Source of the DNA: Gigaspora margarita | Lineage: Eukaryota; Glomeromycota; Glomeromycetes; Diversisporales; Gigasporaceae | Assembly: GCA_009809945.1 (NCBI GenBank) | Contig: WTPW01001100.1 | Location: forward strand, 166,389-230,388 | Direction of reading: 5' to 3' | Length of the DNA: 64,000 nucleotides | Part shown: positions 24,598 through 35,302 of the stretch, in pieces | Numbering within the stretch: the first letter of the stretch is position 1 | Layout of the letters: each line of letters begins with the position of its first letter | Translations under genes and position numbers: made by a program | Notes under the pieces: generated by a model | Told to the model about the DNA's origin: nothing | What the model saw: the letters and a program-made list of their open reading frames with translations, nothing else | The model's database searches: none

Positions 24598-25091
24598 CTA
24601 TATGCTGCATAAATTGCATTCTTGATATCTATATATGGGGTGAGTCAGTAGAAAAAGGACAAATTTTTTCTAAGTAAAAGTTTTCTTGATTTTAAACTTA
24701 AATATTTTAACAACTATCTTAATAAATTTAATAATTTTTTTTTATTTTAATCCTATATAATTTCAAGAGTAAAATAAAAAAAATTTTAGCAAATTTGATT
24801 AAATAATTGTTAAGATACCAGTATTTAAATTAAAAATTAAAAAAATTTTACTAAAAATGATTTGTTCTTTTTCTACTGACTCATCCCCATATAAAAGCCT
24901 TCTAACTGTATCAAAAATGCAACCCTAACTCTAACCCTAAACACGAGGCAAAGTTTTTTTTTTTGTTAGTGGTTTTATAGACTTTTTTTGCCTCATGGTT
25001 AGGGTTAGGAATAGGGTTAGAAAGCCTTTTTGATACAGTTAAAAGGTCTTTATATATAGATATCAAGAATGCAATTTATGCAACATATAAG
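24598..25091. repeat. Inverted-repeat element with telomere-like centre
   Basis: The arms TGCATAAATTGCATTCTTGA and GAATGCAATTTATGCA close a palindrome whose inner arms read GCAACCCTAACTCTAACCC and GGTTAGGGTTAGGAATAGGG. The left arm is interrupted by the MITE at 24636-24889; the right arm shows the uninterrupted sequence. Confidence 0.75.
24636..24889. mobile_element. 254-bp Tc1/mariner-like MITE, copy 1
   Basis: The ends are TGGGGTGAGTCAGTAGAAAA and, inverted, TGGGGATGAGTCAGTAGAAA, with TA on both sides. The interior is a palindrome of AAATTTTTT-type arms. A second copy is at 51074-51321. The opposite arm of the host inverted repeat gives the empty site. Confidence 0.85.
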
Positions 25092-25113
25092 CATACCGAC
25101 TAGTTATTCCTTA

Positions 25114-25357
25114 GGCCAGACCAATTTGATATTCTGTTTAACATAGTCCCCCCCCCTCTATTTTTTAAAATTTTAGGTGAAAAAAACACATCATATTAGC
25201 CAATCAGATTGCAATATTTGCTTTTTATAAATTTAAATTTGTTATAGCCAATAGAATTACTGGATTTTTTATTAATTTGTGTATTTTTTATACCCTCCCC
25301 CCCTCTCTTATGAGCTATTTTATTTTATGTTAAACAGAAAATTAAATTGGAGTGGCC
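25114..25357. mobile_element. 244-bp PIF/Harbinger-like MITE
   Basis: Terminal repeats start GGCCAGACCAATTTGATATT on the left and GGCCACTCCAATTTAATTTT inverted from the right, both running into TCTGTTTAACATA. TTA flanks both sides (25111-25113, 25358-25360). C-rich runs lie just inside each end. Confidence 0.8.
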
Positions 25358-25359
25358 TT

Positions 25360-25984
25360 AGATTGTAACACAGGCAAATTTGTCTGTTTATTTTAAAAAT
25401 TTTAATAAAATTTTAAATATTAATTTTAGCTATATCTTTTCTAAGTAAAAAATATTCTTTGAGTTTTGTTTTAATAACTTTGTTATAAAAATTTTTTTAA
25501 AATTATTAGAAAACTTTAGTATAATCAAAGTTTAAAGTTCTTGTATTAGCATTTTTACTATTAAAATTTTTCTTTAGGTTTTCTTAAATTTTATATGTTC
25601 CTGTCTATAAAAAAAATTTTTACTTCTAATACAAGCCTTAATTTTTACAAATAAATCATGCAATAATAAAAGTTATCATCCTTTATATAAACTACAATAT
25701 TGTCTTAAGAACTATAGCTTTAAAACTAAAACTAAACAAGATTATAGAAAAATTGTAATAAAATTTTTTAAAAAATTTTTTTCATAAAGTTATCTATTTT
25801 TAGTTTATATATAACTTAAATTTTTTTCTTACAATACAAAAACTAATTTTGCAAAAAAGTAATCCTTATTTTTAAATATAATTGTACAAAGTTTTATTTA
25901 ATTATCTTGGTATTTAAAAAAAGTAAATCAGAGCAAAAAAAGTGCAAAAATGCAGACAAATTTGCTTGTGTTCTACTACAATCT
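25360..25984. repeat. Inverted-repeat element, ~27-32 bp ends
   Basis: The left end AGATTGTAACACAGGCAAAT is matched inverted at the right end (25953-25984), where an extra five bases interrupt the arm. The interior is AT-rich with no ORF of substance. Similar CAAATTTGTCTG motifs recur near 62745 and 63790. Confidence 0.55.
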
Positions 25985-26122
25985 AAGGGATAGCATTCGA
26001 TTGTTTTAATTATGTGTATGGATTGATTAAATCGATTGTTTACACGATTTTTAGAAATTTTAGGAAATCTGATGAATACATAGATTACATGAATTTTATC
26101 ATCATCTGATTTTATGATCATC

Positions 26123-26696
26123 TACGATATTTGTTAATATGTTATTTGGATTTTTCATAAAACATGGCTAAATTTTTTTATTATATGAACCTGTGATTAG
26201 TGGCACTTTATGGTTGTGACCTGTTTACATACAAACAAATTATACTAAGTAAACCAAAAAATTCTACCTGTAACTCAGATTTTAATTTTATCATTTTATT
26301 ACTATTATTATTACTAGTAAAGAATTTCTGAAAAAAATTTTTTGTTCTTTGAGAACATAAATTTATAATTTCATGTTCTCAAAAAAATGTTAGTGTGCAC
26401 TATAATAATTTTTTTAAAAATCAAAATTTTAAATATATAATATTTATAATAAATTTATTTATTATAATTTTTAAAATTAAAATTGCATTTACTAATGAAT
26501 AAACTATAATTAAAAATAAGAAGAATTGGCCTAAAAATTATAAGTTAAATTTTTTATAAAAACCATTAACTTGATTATTAAAGATAATTAAGCAATCTAA
26601 ATTTCTAATTCTGGTAAGTTCTATTACTAAATAGGTTTAGTTTCATAGTAATTACTGTAAAAATTCTATTATTGTGTTTATCAATAAATATATTGC
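26123..26696. other. Noncoding AT-rich stretch
   Basis: I see no gene or clear element. It includes GAGAACAT-type motifs that recur near 27700-27790. Confidence 0.5.
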
Positions 26697-27264
26697 TAAA
26701 AATAAGCTACCTCCAAAAATAAGCTACCCTTCTCTTTTGTTCAAGAAATACAAAAAGGCTTTGACCCAAAAATAAGCTACCCCATGATCAATAAAAGTTG
26801 CTACATAGTAAAGTCCAAATTTTACTAAGCTAATCAATTAAAATCGCTTAAGTAAACTTATTCAGAAGCTCAAATTACGTTTATTCAGAAATTTACAATG
26901 AAATTGAAGAAGTTTTTATTATGTTTATTCAGAAATTTACAACGAAATTGAAGTTTTTATTAATTAGATTTTAATTTTTACGTTCAACGAAGAGATTAAA
27001 ATTTTATTAACAAAATATATTCGTTGAACATAAAAATTAAAAGTCAAATAATAAAAAGTACTCCTATTTTGATGAAACTTTTAGAATAGGTGTAGTTTAG
27101 TCTCCCAAATAAGTTTACTTAGACGCCAATAATCGATTTACATAGTAGAATTTAGACTTTACTATGTAACGACTATTAGTGATTGACCAAAATCGATTTT
27201 ATCCAAAAATAAGCTATCCCAGATTTTTTGTGTCCAAAATCATCCAGAAAGGTAGCTTATTTTC
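26697..27264. mobile_element. MITE with AAAATAAGCTACC ends
   Basis: Both ends carry AAAATAAGCTACC motifs in inverted orientation, in two nested pairs. The interior matches the palindromic core of the 737-1324 element (CTACATAGTAAAGTCCAAATTTTACT, CGCTTAAGTAAACTTATTCAGAAG), so the ends and the core do not travel as one unit. No duplication could be read with certainty. Confidence 0.55.
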
Positions 27265-27345
27265 AGAAACATAGGTAATAAACATACATACAATATACTA
27301 TTGGCTGATTATATTCACATAACACTAGTAACAATTACTAGTGAC

Positions 27346-27631
27346 TAGGGTTTCGCAATTTGATTTGATCTTCAAATATTTGAATCAAATATTTGATCAA
27401 ATTCAAATTCAAATTCGACTAAATTTGATTTGATCAAATTCAAATCTGGTCAAATTTGATTTGATTTGACAAATATTTGATTTGATTTGAAAATTACTAT
27501 TAAAAATTCAAATTCAAATCAAATTCAAATCCAAATATTTGAATCAAATCAAATTCAAATCAGGATCAATTTGATTTGATCAAATTCAAATTGACCCAAT
27601 ATTTGATTTGATTTGAATTTGAGGAACCCTA
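27346..27631. mobile_element. 286-bp hAT-like MITE made almost wholly of CAAAT/ATTTG words, copy 1
   Basis: The termini are TAGGGTTTCGCAATTTG and, inverted, TAGGGTTCCTCAAATTC. The 8-bp flanks are CTAGTGAC (27338-27345) and CTAGTGGC (27632-27639), 7 of 8 identical. The interior consists of repeated TTTGATTTGATCAAATTC-like words on both strands. A second copy in reverse orientation is at 62146-62429. Confidence 0.82.
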
Positions 27632-27912
27632 CTAGTGGCAATAGATAGCAAACTTTTAATTTTATATATATCTTATAAGAACATAAATTATAAATTTTAT
27701 GTTCTTAGTTTGTTCTCAAAAGAGAACATGATTTCTAAATGCAGTGTTCTTAATTTTTTTTGAATGTTCTTGAGAACATTGAGAACATTAAATATTCTTC
27801 ACTGGTTATTACTATTCACTTATAAGGGCCGTGACAGATATTATGTAATATTATAGGGGGGTGGGGTAAGCCAATGTTGTATGTTACACATATATAATAT
27901 ATATAATTATAT

Positions 27913-28533
27913 GGGAATATAATTTTGTCGCACCCTGATTCGACCAATCAAATCGCCCAATTTTGTAGACAAAAAAAAAAATTTTTTTAAAAATTAAAGT
28001 TTTTACTTAATAAAGTGTAAAATATATATAAAATAGCACACAATATAACGTAAAATTTTATTCTGAACAACTTTTTCTAAGTTAGGAAGATAGATTGTCT
28101 TAGTAAAAAAGACGATTTATAAGAAAAAACAAAAATTTCAAAAGTTAGCACATATAAAACTTTTTTTTTACTAAGACAATCTACCTTTTTGACTTAGAAA
28201 AAATTGTTTAGCGTAAAATTTTGCATATAATACTTAAACGTAAATATAGATTAAATTAGTAAAAAAAAAGTTCTATATGTGCTAACGTTGGAAATTTTTG
28301 TTTTTTCTTATAAAACGTCATTTTTTATTAAGATAATCTATCTTTGTAATTTAGAAAAGTTGTTCAAAATAAAATTTTACACTATACTTTTAGTTATCGC
28401 TTATTTATTCTTATATTTTACTAGTAGATTTTTAGTTTTTTAAAAAAAAAATTGGTTGTCTACAAAATTGGGTGATTTGATTGGTCGAATCACGGGGTGC
28501 GACATGTCGCGGGTGCGACAAATTTCTATTCCC
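27913..28533. mobile_element. 621-bp Mutator-like MITE with 9-bp duplication
   Basis: Exact 9-bp duplications TAATTATAT (27904-27912, 28534-28542) flank termini GGGAATATAATTTTGTCGCA and GGGAATAGAAATTTGTCGCA (inverted). The arms continue with GACCAATCAAATCGCCCAAT, matched inverted at about 28467-28490. A central palindrome contains AAGACAATCTACC arms. Duplications of 9 bp are typical of Mutator-like elements. Confidence 0.82.
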
Positions 28534-28599
28534 TAATTATATATATAATATAATATATTACTAATANATTATAATTTTTAGTATTAAATAAGCTTATTC

Positions 28600-29810
28600 A
28601 AAATATAATTATATATCGAAATAATGTATTTTTGAGTGCTAAGAAACTTTTTTTAGTGGTCAAATGTATATTTCATTAGTAAAATTTTGCATAATGCTGA
28701 ATTTTTTATATTTTTATTAATAAAAATATTGAAAATTCAGCATAATGCAAAATTTTACTAATGAATTATAACTTTAAGCTCTAAGTAAACTTGTTTGGGA
28801 CCAAAAAATCCATTATTTCGGCATATTGTTATTTATTTTTTTTTAATTTTAGAAATAAAGATGAGTAAAATTGTAAATTTTCATCAAAAATGTAATATTG
28901 CTCATCTTTAATTGAAAAATTAAGAAAATCTTATACCGAAATAACGTATTTTTTGGTGCTGAACAAGTTTACTTAGAGTCAAAATTTATGATTTATTAGC
29001 AAAATTTTGCGTTATGTAGAATTTTCTATATTTTTATTAATAAAAATATAGAAAATTCAGCATTATGCACAATTTTAATAATGAATTATAAATTTTGACT
29101 CTAAGTAAACTTGTTCAGCACCAAAAAATACATTATTTCGGTATATATCTTTTTAATGTTTTTACAATTTCAAATAAAGATGGGCAAAATTGCATTTTTG
29201 ATGAAAATTTACTAGTTTTACTCATCTTTATTTCTAAAATTAAAAAAATCAAATAATTATATGCCGAAATAATGTAATATTTAGTGCTAAACAATTTTAT
29301 TTAGAACTTAAAGTTATAATTAATTAGTAAAATTTTACATNATACAGAATTTTCTATATTTTTATTAATAAAAATATAGAAAATTCAGTATCATGCAAAA
29401 TTTTACTAATGAATTATAACTTTAAGCTATAAGTAAACTTGTTTGGNACCAAAAGATACATTATTTNGGCATATNNTTATTTGATTTTTTTAATTTTAGG
29501 AATAAAGATGAGTAAAATTAGTAAATTTTTATCAAAAATGCAATTTTGCCCATCTTTATTTGAAATTGTNAAAANATTAAAAGAATANATACNGNAATAA
29601 TGTATTTTTTNGTGCNGNACAANTTTACTTAGAGTCAAAATTTACAATTCATTAGTAAAATTGTGCATAATGCTGAATTTTCTATATTTTTATTAATAAA
29701 AATACAAAAAATCCTGCATTATGCAAAATTGTGCTAATGAATCATAACTTTTAGCTCTAAGTAAACTTGTTCAGCACCAAAAAATACGTTATTTCGGTAT
29801 ATATTTATAT
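28600..29810. repeat. Tandem array of about four ~325-bp units, each two palindromes
   Basis: Each unit has a ~205-bp palindrome bounded by CGAAATAATGTATTTTT / ...ATTATTTCGG and containing CAGCATAATGCAAAATTTTA arms. A ~115-bp palindrome with AAAGATGAGTAAAATT arms follows. Units begin near 28617, 28940, 29265 and 29588. More than ten N's fall in this array, as expected if the repeats could not be resolved in assembly. Confidence 0.8.
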
Positions 29811-30166
29811 TTTATACAAGTTTATTTAGAGCTAAAAATTATAATCTATTAGTAAAATTTTAATAATTAAAATTTTTTAAAATCGACCAATCAGAATCGT
29901 CTTACGTGGGGGGGAAGGGGGGGTACCCTCATAGTAAATAGATATTACGTAATATCTGTCACAGCCCTAATAATATTTTTGATTTATTTGGCATTAGGTG
30001 TGAACTCAAGTTCACAGGTGCAGTAATCACATGATAATAAAATACTTATTGATTAAAACGAATTATCCTGTATTCAATCTCCTCCCAACTTAATTTTGAT
30101 ATAGATGATGCTGAAAATGTTTTAATACGAATTATCATTTTTTTTTCTCTATCTTTAAAAATACTA

Positions 30167-30515
30167 TAGTGCACCAAGTTACTTTACATCAAATGTGCCA
30201 AATTTGGGTATATATAAATGCTTTTTAGCCAATCAGAATATGTTATATACTAATTCTGATTGGATAAAAAAATTTTAAAAAAAAAATTTTAAATTTTTTT
30301 ATATTAAACACCAAAATTTTGAAAGCATAATAGCTTTAAACACTTATAACTTTAATTTATAAACTTCTTTAAATATTCTAACCGATAATTTGAAAAGTAT
30401 TAATGAAAAACAATAGTTTTTATTAGTTACATTTTTAAAAAATATTTAAAACTTAAGATTTTATAAATTTATTAAAATATACGTGATTTTTAATGAGAAG
30501 TGACTTGGCGCACTA
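30167..30515. mobile_element. 349-bp Tc1/mariner-like MITE inside the RING-type pseudogene
   Basis: The ends are TAGTGCACCAAGTTACTT and, inverted, TAGTGCGCCAAGTCACTT, with TA on both sides (30165-30166, 30516-30517). Removing the element and one TA joins the two halves of the C-terminal coding region in one frame, which fixes the boundaries and the polarity of events. Confidence 0.85.
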
Positions 30516-30844
30516 TATTAAAAAGAGTATATATTTTTCACGCCTTTTTAGTTCTTTTACGAAGAGTATCATTAGAAATTTTTTCACCAATTTGTTCCCG
30601 AACCTCTTTATTAACTAATGCTTGAGATGCTAAGTTTCTAAGTTTCAAATCTTTATAATAATTTATATGCATTGATAAACTATCCCCAAAGGAGTAATAA
30701 CACTGAATGAGTTTCTGATTTGTGCTTTTATTTTTGGATTCTACATGGGTAATATTATTATTGAGCTGTGAAAAATTCATAGTATTTTATTATATGTTAT
30801 ATTAATTTTTGAGATTTCAGAAGCATCAGTAGTTAATTTGCTTA

Positions 30845-32880
30845 TAAGTTTTTTTTAATATATATTAGCAAAAATAAATATATAAAATCTTTTGAAAGAA
30901 ATTGCATACCAAAATCTTTGAAATCTTTCGAAAGAATCGCAATCTTTTGAAAGATTTCGGCATGCATTTTTTTGAAATATTTTGAAATAAATTTCGAAAT
31001 ATTTTGAAATATATTGCGAAATATTGCGAAATTGAGCAAATAAAAACAATGCAACCCTGTATCTAATTATCCTCTCACCGGGGTTGCAAGAGGTAATATT
31101 TTGCATATTATTACAATAAACGATATATATATTCACATAATTATGGTTTTCACAGGTCTTTGCAATTCAATATAAAATTTTATATTTTTTATTTATTATT
31201 ATACATTATATTTTAATAAATTTATTTTAAATTAAAATATATATTTTTATTCAATATTATATTTTTATTATATATTATCATTTTTATTCAATATTATATT
31301 TTTATTATATATTATCATTTTTATTCAATATTATATTTTTATTATATATTATCATTTTTATTCAATATTATATTTTTATTATATATTATCATTTTTATTC
31401 AATATTATATTTTTATTATATATTATCATTTTTATTCAATATTATATTTTTATTATATATTATTATACAAAAAAAATAAAAAAAATGACGAAAAAAATAA
31501 ACCCAAAAAAAAAGAAAAAAATAAAAATGAAAACATATTTTAAAATACTTTCGCACTTCATTGCATATAATTAAAAAAAACTAGCCCTATATGCTTATTT
31601 TTGCTCACTCTCGCAATTAGCTATTATTTCACTTCTTTGTTTTAACTATTGTTTTGCTTCAGCTATTTCTTTTGTTTTTGCTATCATCTTTGTTTTGCTC
31701 TTTTTAAATACTTTCTAAAAATAGTGTAGAAGTGAAAAAATAAAAACGAAAAAAAATGAAACCAAAAAAAAAATGAAAAAAAATGAAAATAAAAACGTAT
31801 TTTAAAATACTTTTGCACTTCGTCGCATATAATTCTATAAAAAACTAGCCCTACATGCTTATTTTTGCTCACCTCATAGTTAGCATTATTTCACTTCTTT
31901 GTTTTAACTTTATTTTGCTTCAGCTATTTCTTTTGTTTTGGCTATCATCTTCATTTTGCTATTTTTAAATACTTCCTTAAAATAGTAAAGAAGTGAAAAA
32001 ATAAAAAAAAAACAAATGAAAAAAACAAAAAATATAACAAACTGAATAAAAAATAAAATAAAGGAAGCCCCAAATCTCCATTTTTTATATTCGCCAAATG
32101 CCGAAATAGTCTGGGTTGGTTTTCTTGAAAGTGCTAGGAAATAAGGGTTGTGTTCTTGCAAAGTGCCGAAATAAATTAAATTAATAAAAAAAAAATTTAA
32201 AAAAAAAAACAAAAACAAAAAGTGTCAAATGAAAAAAAAATATAGCAAAACCTTGCAAAGACTTGTGAAGACTTGCGCTTAACTAAAACCATTTCTTTAA
32301 AGAAACATTTTGGCAATTTAGAAATTGTGAAGAAATAGTCATGTTCTTGCAAAGTGTTGAAAGTCTGAGTTGGCTTGCAAAGTCAAATCTGCGTTCCTGC
32401 AAAGTTGTGAAAAGTTGTAGGTTTTCTTGCAAATTGTCAGAGAAGTTAGGTTTGTGTTCTTGTAAAGTGCCAAAATAAAAAAAAAATTAAAAAATAAATA
32501 AAAAAAAAAGAAAAAAAAACAAAACAAAGAGAAAAAACAAAACAAACAAAAAAAAACAAAAACAAAAAAAAACAATGTAAAACTAAAGATCTAATTATAA
32601 ACAAAGATCAATCTGATCTTGTAATACAGAGTTTGTAGATTATATTCAAACATTATCAAATATTTTAAACAATGTGCTCTTAGTACCGGTATGACCCAGA
32701 TTGCAGATCTACTGATCCAGCTTGGTTTCCCAGGTCTAACATATTTTTAAAAAATATTTCAAAATATTTCAAATACTAAAATATTTTGAAATATATTGTA
32801 AAATATTTCGAAATATATTGCAGTTAGCACAATCTTTCAAAAAATATTGTATGTTTACAAGATCTTTCGAAAGATTTCAC
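30845..32880 (-). repeat. AT-rich repeat element (family A), inverted copy inside the RING-type pseudogene
   Basis: Both ends have ATCTTTCGAAAGATTTC-like and AAATATTTTGAAATAT palindromic words. The interior has A-runs, TTCTTGCAAAGT motifs and, near 32705, GATCTACTGATCCAGCT, which matches the inverted form at about 44688-44705. It is the reverse complement of the kind of sequence at 1-640 and 44.2-46.7 kb. Exact ends were not determined. Short frames in it are low-complexity and not genes. Confidence 0.6.
31235..31465. repeat. 37-bp minisatellite
   Basis: About six near-identical copies of a unit containing TTCAATATTATATTTTTATT and ATATATTATCA. Confidence 0.9.
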
Positions 32881-33433
32881 TACTATAAATTTGCTGATGT
32901 AGATGAATCTTTTTTTTTAATCTGCTTTCTTGCTTTCTTACTTGATGCTTATTACTAGTATCACTAACACACTTTTTTTGTGTTTTACTCTCAATTAATA
33001 TTGGATTATTATTGTGACTACCTTCTGTCTCACGAAGTGGGAGGTCTTTCTGACCTAATAATGGTGATATAGCTATTGGAAAACCTAATCCAAGATCATT
33101 GTTTAACATATCTGCAAGAGCAGAAGTTTCATTAGACTGACTGAGATGATGATTCGGAAAACCTTCATTCAGATACTACTAGATTAATGATTTTATTACA
33201 ATCAGATAAAGGGCATTTGTTTTCTGTTGTAAGTAAAAATTTTTTTCTATATATTTTCTATGATATATATGTCTACATGAAAGTATTGTAAATGATTCGA
33301 AATTAACAGATAATATTTTGTTTTCACATTGTTTACATGGTGGCAATTCTGTAACAACGATATCTTGTACTATGTTATTTTTTGTTTCTTTTAAAATATT
33401 AAGAGCAAAGTTTTGGAGATTAGTAAGAGACAT

Positions 33434-33940
33434 AATAATAATGAGATACTAGATAAGTTTTTAATAACAAAATGACTTATACTTAGCTTTTTTATATAGT
33501 TTATTTCTTATGACTAACAAAACTAATTTGCAAATTCTATTAAGCTAATTTTGGGTTTGATGGTCTGTTCATTCACAAATTAATTAGTATGAATGAGAAT
33601 CTCTCGATCTACTAGCAATTCACAAGTTTATTTGCATTTTGATAATACCAATCTTGAGCATATTTCACAAATGGTCCATCAACTCGATAAAGCCATTTGA
33701 TTACTATGTGCTGGATTACTTTAGCCAAATTTATTCATTTTTGCCATAAATGATATATTCGCTAGATGATAGTTGCTAATCGATTTTTTATATACAAAGT
33801 TTTAAAATATGCTATTTGAATTTTATAATCTCTAAATTTTGAGTTGTTAGATATATATTCATTTCTGGTTAGATTGTTTTTTACATGGAATACAAAATTT
33901 TTCTAATAATCTTTACTAATAATATTATATTCTAGTATTG
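33434..33940. other. Noncoding stretch between the RING-type pseudogene and the retroposon
   Basis: I see no gene. The sequence is AT-rich with stops in all frames. Confidence 0.5.
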
Positions 33941-33956
33941 ATAAATGTTTATATAT

Positions 33957-34516
33957 CCCTTCCAGGCTAACTGGTTTGGAAATTGGGGATACTGAGGAAG
34001 GACCGATAGGAAGGTTGTGGTGGGTATCGGGATTGGAGTGAACTTCACAAAGGCAAAAGTAGGTAATAGTAGGGGTTTAATGGTTAGCCCTGACCCCAAG
34101 TATTAGTGTGATGCAAATGTGTAAGTTATCGAAGTGTAGGTAATACCTGTGTAGAACAGGGACTGCTATACCAAGTGTGCTGTGAGGATAAATTAGTCCT
34201 AAGGGATTCCGCACATTATCTGGGACTGTCCTTGACTGACTTATGTAGCGGAGGACTGTACCGGTGATACAAGTAGGATTGATAGGCGAAGCATAGACCA
34301 GAGGATTTATATAGGCAACCCCTAGTTGGGTTGTAGGTATGACAATTAGTGTAGAACCTTCGGGCGGACTACTTAAATTAGATAACCAAAAGTTGTACGT
34401 TGGCTAGTTGTACTCTCATCAATGTAACAAACGTCAGGTGCTCAAAGAGGCTCCCTTGATCCGGTTGCTTGAATAAAAGCCTTTCCCCATAGTAGTAACT
34501 TTGACACAGAAAAAAA
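33957..34516 (+). mobile_element. 560-bp poly(A)-ended retroposon (SINE or 5'-truncated LINE)
   Basis: It is markedly more GC-rich than its flanks, ends with GAATAAAAGCCTTTCC and a short A tract, and is bordered by a 16-bp duplication (33941-33956 ATAAATGTTTATATAT; 34517-34532 with one mismatch). There is no open frame, although one frame near 34210 reads HIIWDCP, a motif like the end of a LINE zinc knuckle. A 5'-truncated LINE end is therefore more likely than a SINE. Confidence 0.75.
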
Positions 34517-34856
34517 ATAAATGTCTATATATATATTCCGGTAGATAATACTTCGCAAATCGTAACTAAGCTTCTGGTATTTTTAGATTATTGATATAGT
34601 TTAAACCATATTTAGTTAACATGTATTGGGTATAATTATTTTTTGTCCATTTTTTAAAAATATCTATTGTAAAGCAATAGCTTTTCGAGCCTTGAATATT
34701 GGGCATGTTTATATTTTAATTTTATTAACTAAGACTTTTTATTTAATATATCACTCAATTGTGATCTCAAGAATAGCATTAGTAAGACAGTAAACAACTT
34801 GAGTCTTACATACATGAGGGCCTAGTGAAAATTCTTCAAACTTATGCCAAAGATAA

Positions 34857-35204
34857 TTAGATTGCCATTGCTTTGAGTATTCGTTCTACTTCTTCATCTG
34901 ATCTTTCATGATTTTTCTTCCTAACTATTTGATAATAAAGCTCATATAATTTCTCTAAACTGCTATATAGATCATTATCTTCATACCTTTTGTGATAATT
35001 TTCTAGCCTTTCAGTATTTGCTTCTTACTTAGGGAACATTTTTACTGCAAGTATCTTAATATAGTTATTTAGATCCTTTTCAGCTCGCAGTTTCTTTAGA
35101 TAGTCTCCATAATTTTTTGCAAAATTATCATATTTTTTGCCTTTTCACAATGCTATTCTTATGACTTTGACTTGTACAAGTTCTATATCCTTATAGTCAA
35201 CCAT
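34857..35204 (-). pseudogene. Small ORF downstream of the type B polymerase, unknown (116 codons, two stops)
   Basis: The frame starts MVDYKDIELVQVKVIRIAL and runs to LKAMAI-stop, with an internal TGA and TAA. The product would be charged and helical (KLRAEKDLNNYIKIL, NYHKRYEDNDLYSSLEKLYE). It lies about 100 bp behind the polymerase on the same strand, so it may belong to the same element. No family recognised. Confidence 0.45.
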
Positions 35205-35302
35205 TTTATATATCTTTCTAATATAACAATAAAAAAACTTTAATTAATGAAAATATATTCTTTAGATTTTTTTTATCTGAAAAAATATTTGTTATAAATC
35301 AT

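Larger units (their letters stand above)
23417..26122. mobile_element. 2.7-kb element with ~120-bp inverted ends, filled with nested elements
   Basis: The left arm (23417-23531) and right arm (25988-26122) are inverted copies: GATGATCGTGAAATCGG against GATGATCATAAAATCAG, CGTGTAAACAATCGAT against its inverted partner, and AACAATCGAATGCTATCC against GGATAGCATTCGATTGTT. The left arm has kept more CpG and C/G bases than the right one. Between the arms lie a hAT-like element, an inverted repeat with an inserted MITE, a PIF/Harbinger-like MITE and a further inverted repeat. No transposase remains. Confidence 0.65.
27826..29967. mobile_element. 2.1-kb PIF/Harbinger-like element with TAA duplication
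   Basis: The termini are GGGCCGTGACAGATATTATG and, inverted from the right, GGGCTGTGACAGATATTACG, with TAA on both sides (27823-27825, 29968-29970). G-runs lie just inside each end. It carries a Mutator-like MITE and a four-unit tandem palindrome instead of any gene. A 154-bp relative is at 50762-50915. Confidence 0.85.
30048..33433 (-). pseudogene. RING-type protein family gene, broken by two insertions
   Basis: The N-terminal part (33433-33179) reads MSLTNLQNFALNIL and CKQCENKI, then LSCRHIYHRKYIEK, a C-x2-C / C-x-H-x2-H RING-like zinc pattern; the last CP-x3-C pair sits one frame over (about 33200), so one base is missing there. The middle (about 33160-32880) is polar. After an insertion, the C-terminal part resumes at about 30835-30516 (SKNKSTNQKLIQCYYSFGDS, QALVNKEVREQI, DTLRKRTKKA). 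TGA (30538) replaces what is probably Arg in A-R-K-I-Y. The MITE at 30167-30515 follows, and the tail (30164-30048) has TFSASSISKLSWEEIE and stop TAA. I recognise the layout as a family numerous in Glomeromycotina; its function is unknown to me, and E3 ligase activity would only be a guess from the RING. Confidence 0.72.

Noticed and set aside
31235..31465. Regular 37-bp repeats resembling a CRISPR array
   Set aside because: The repeats are head-to-tail without unique spacers, in eukaryotic AT-rich DNA; a minisatellite.
31684..32575. Lys- or Phe-rich frames on the minus strand
   Set aside because: They lie in the A/T-run body of the family-A repeat and are low-complexity artefacts.
33957..34516. 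rRNA or tRNA gene, because of the higher GC
   Set aside because: No cloverleaf or rRNA core motif could be seen; the poly(A) end and target-site duplication indicate a retroposon.
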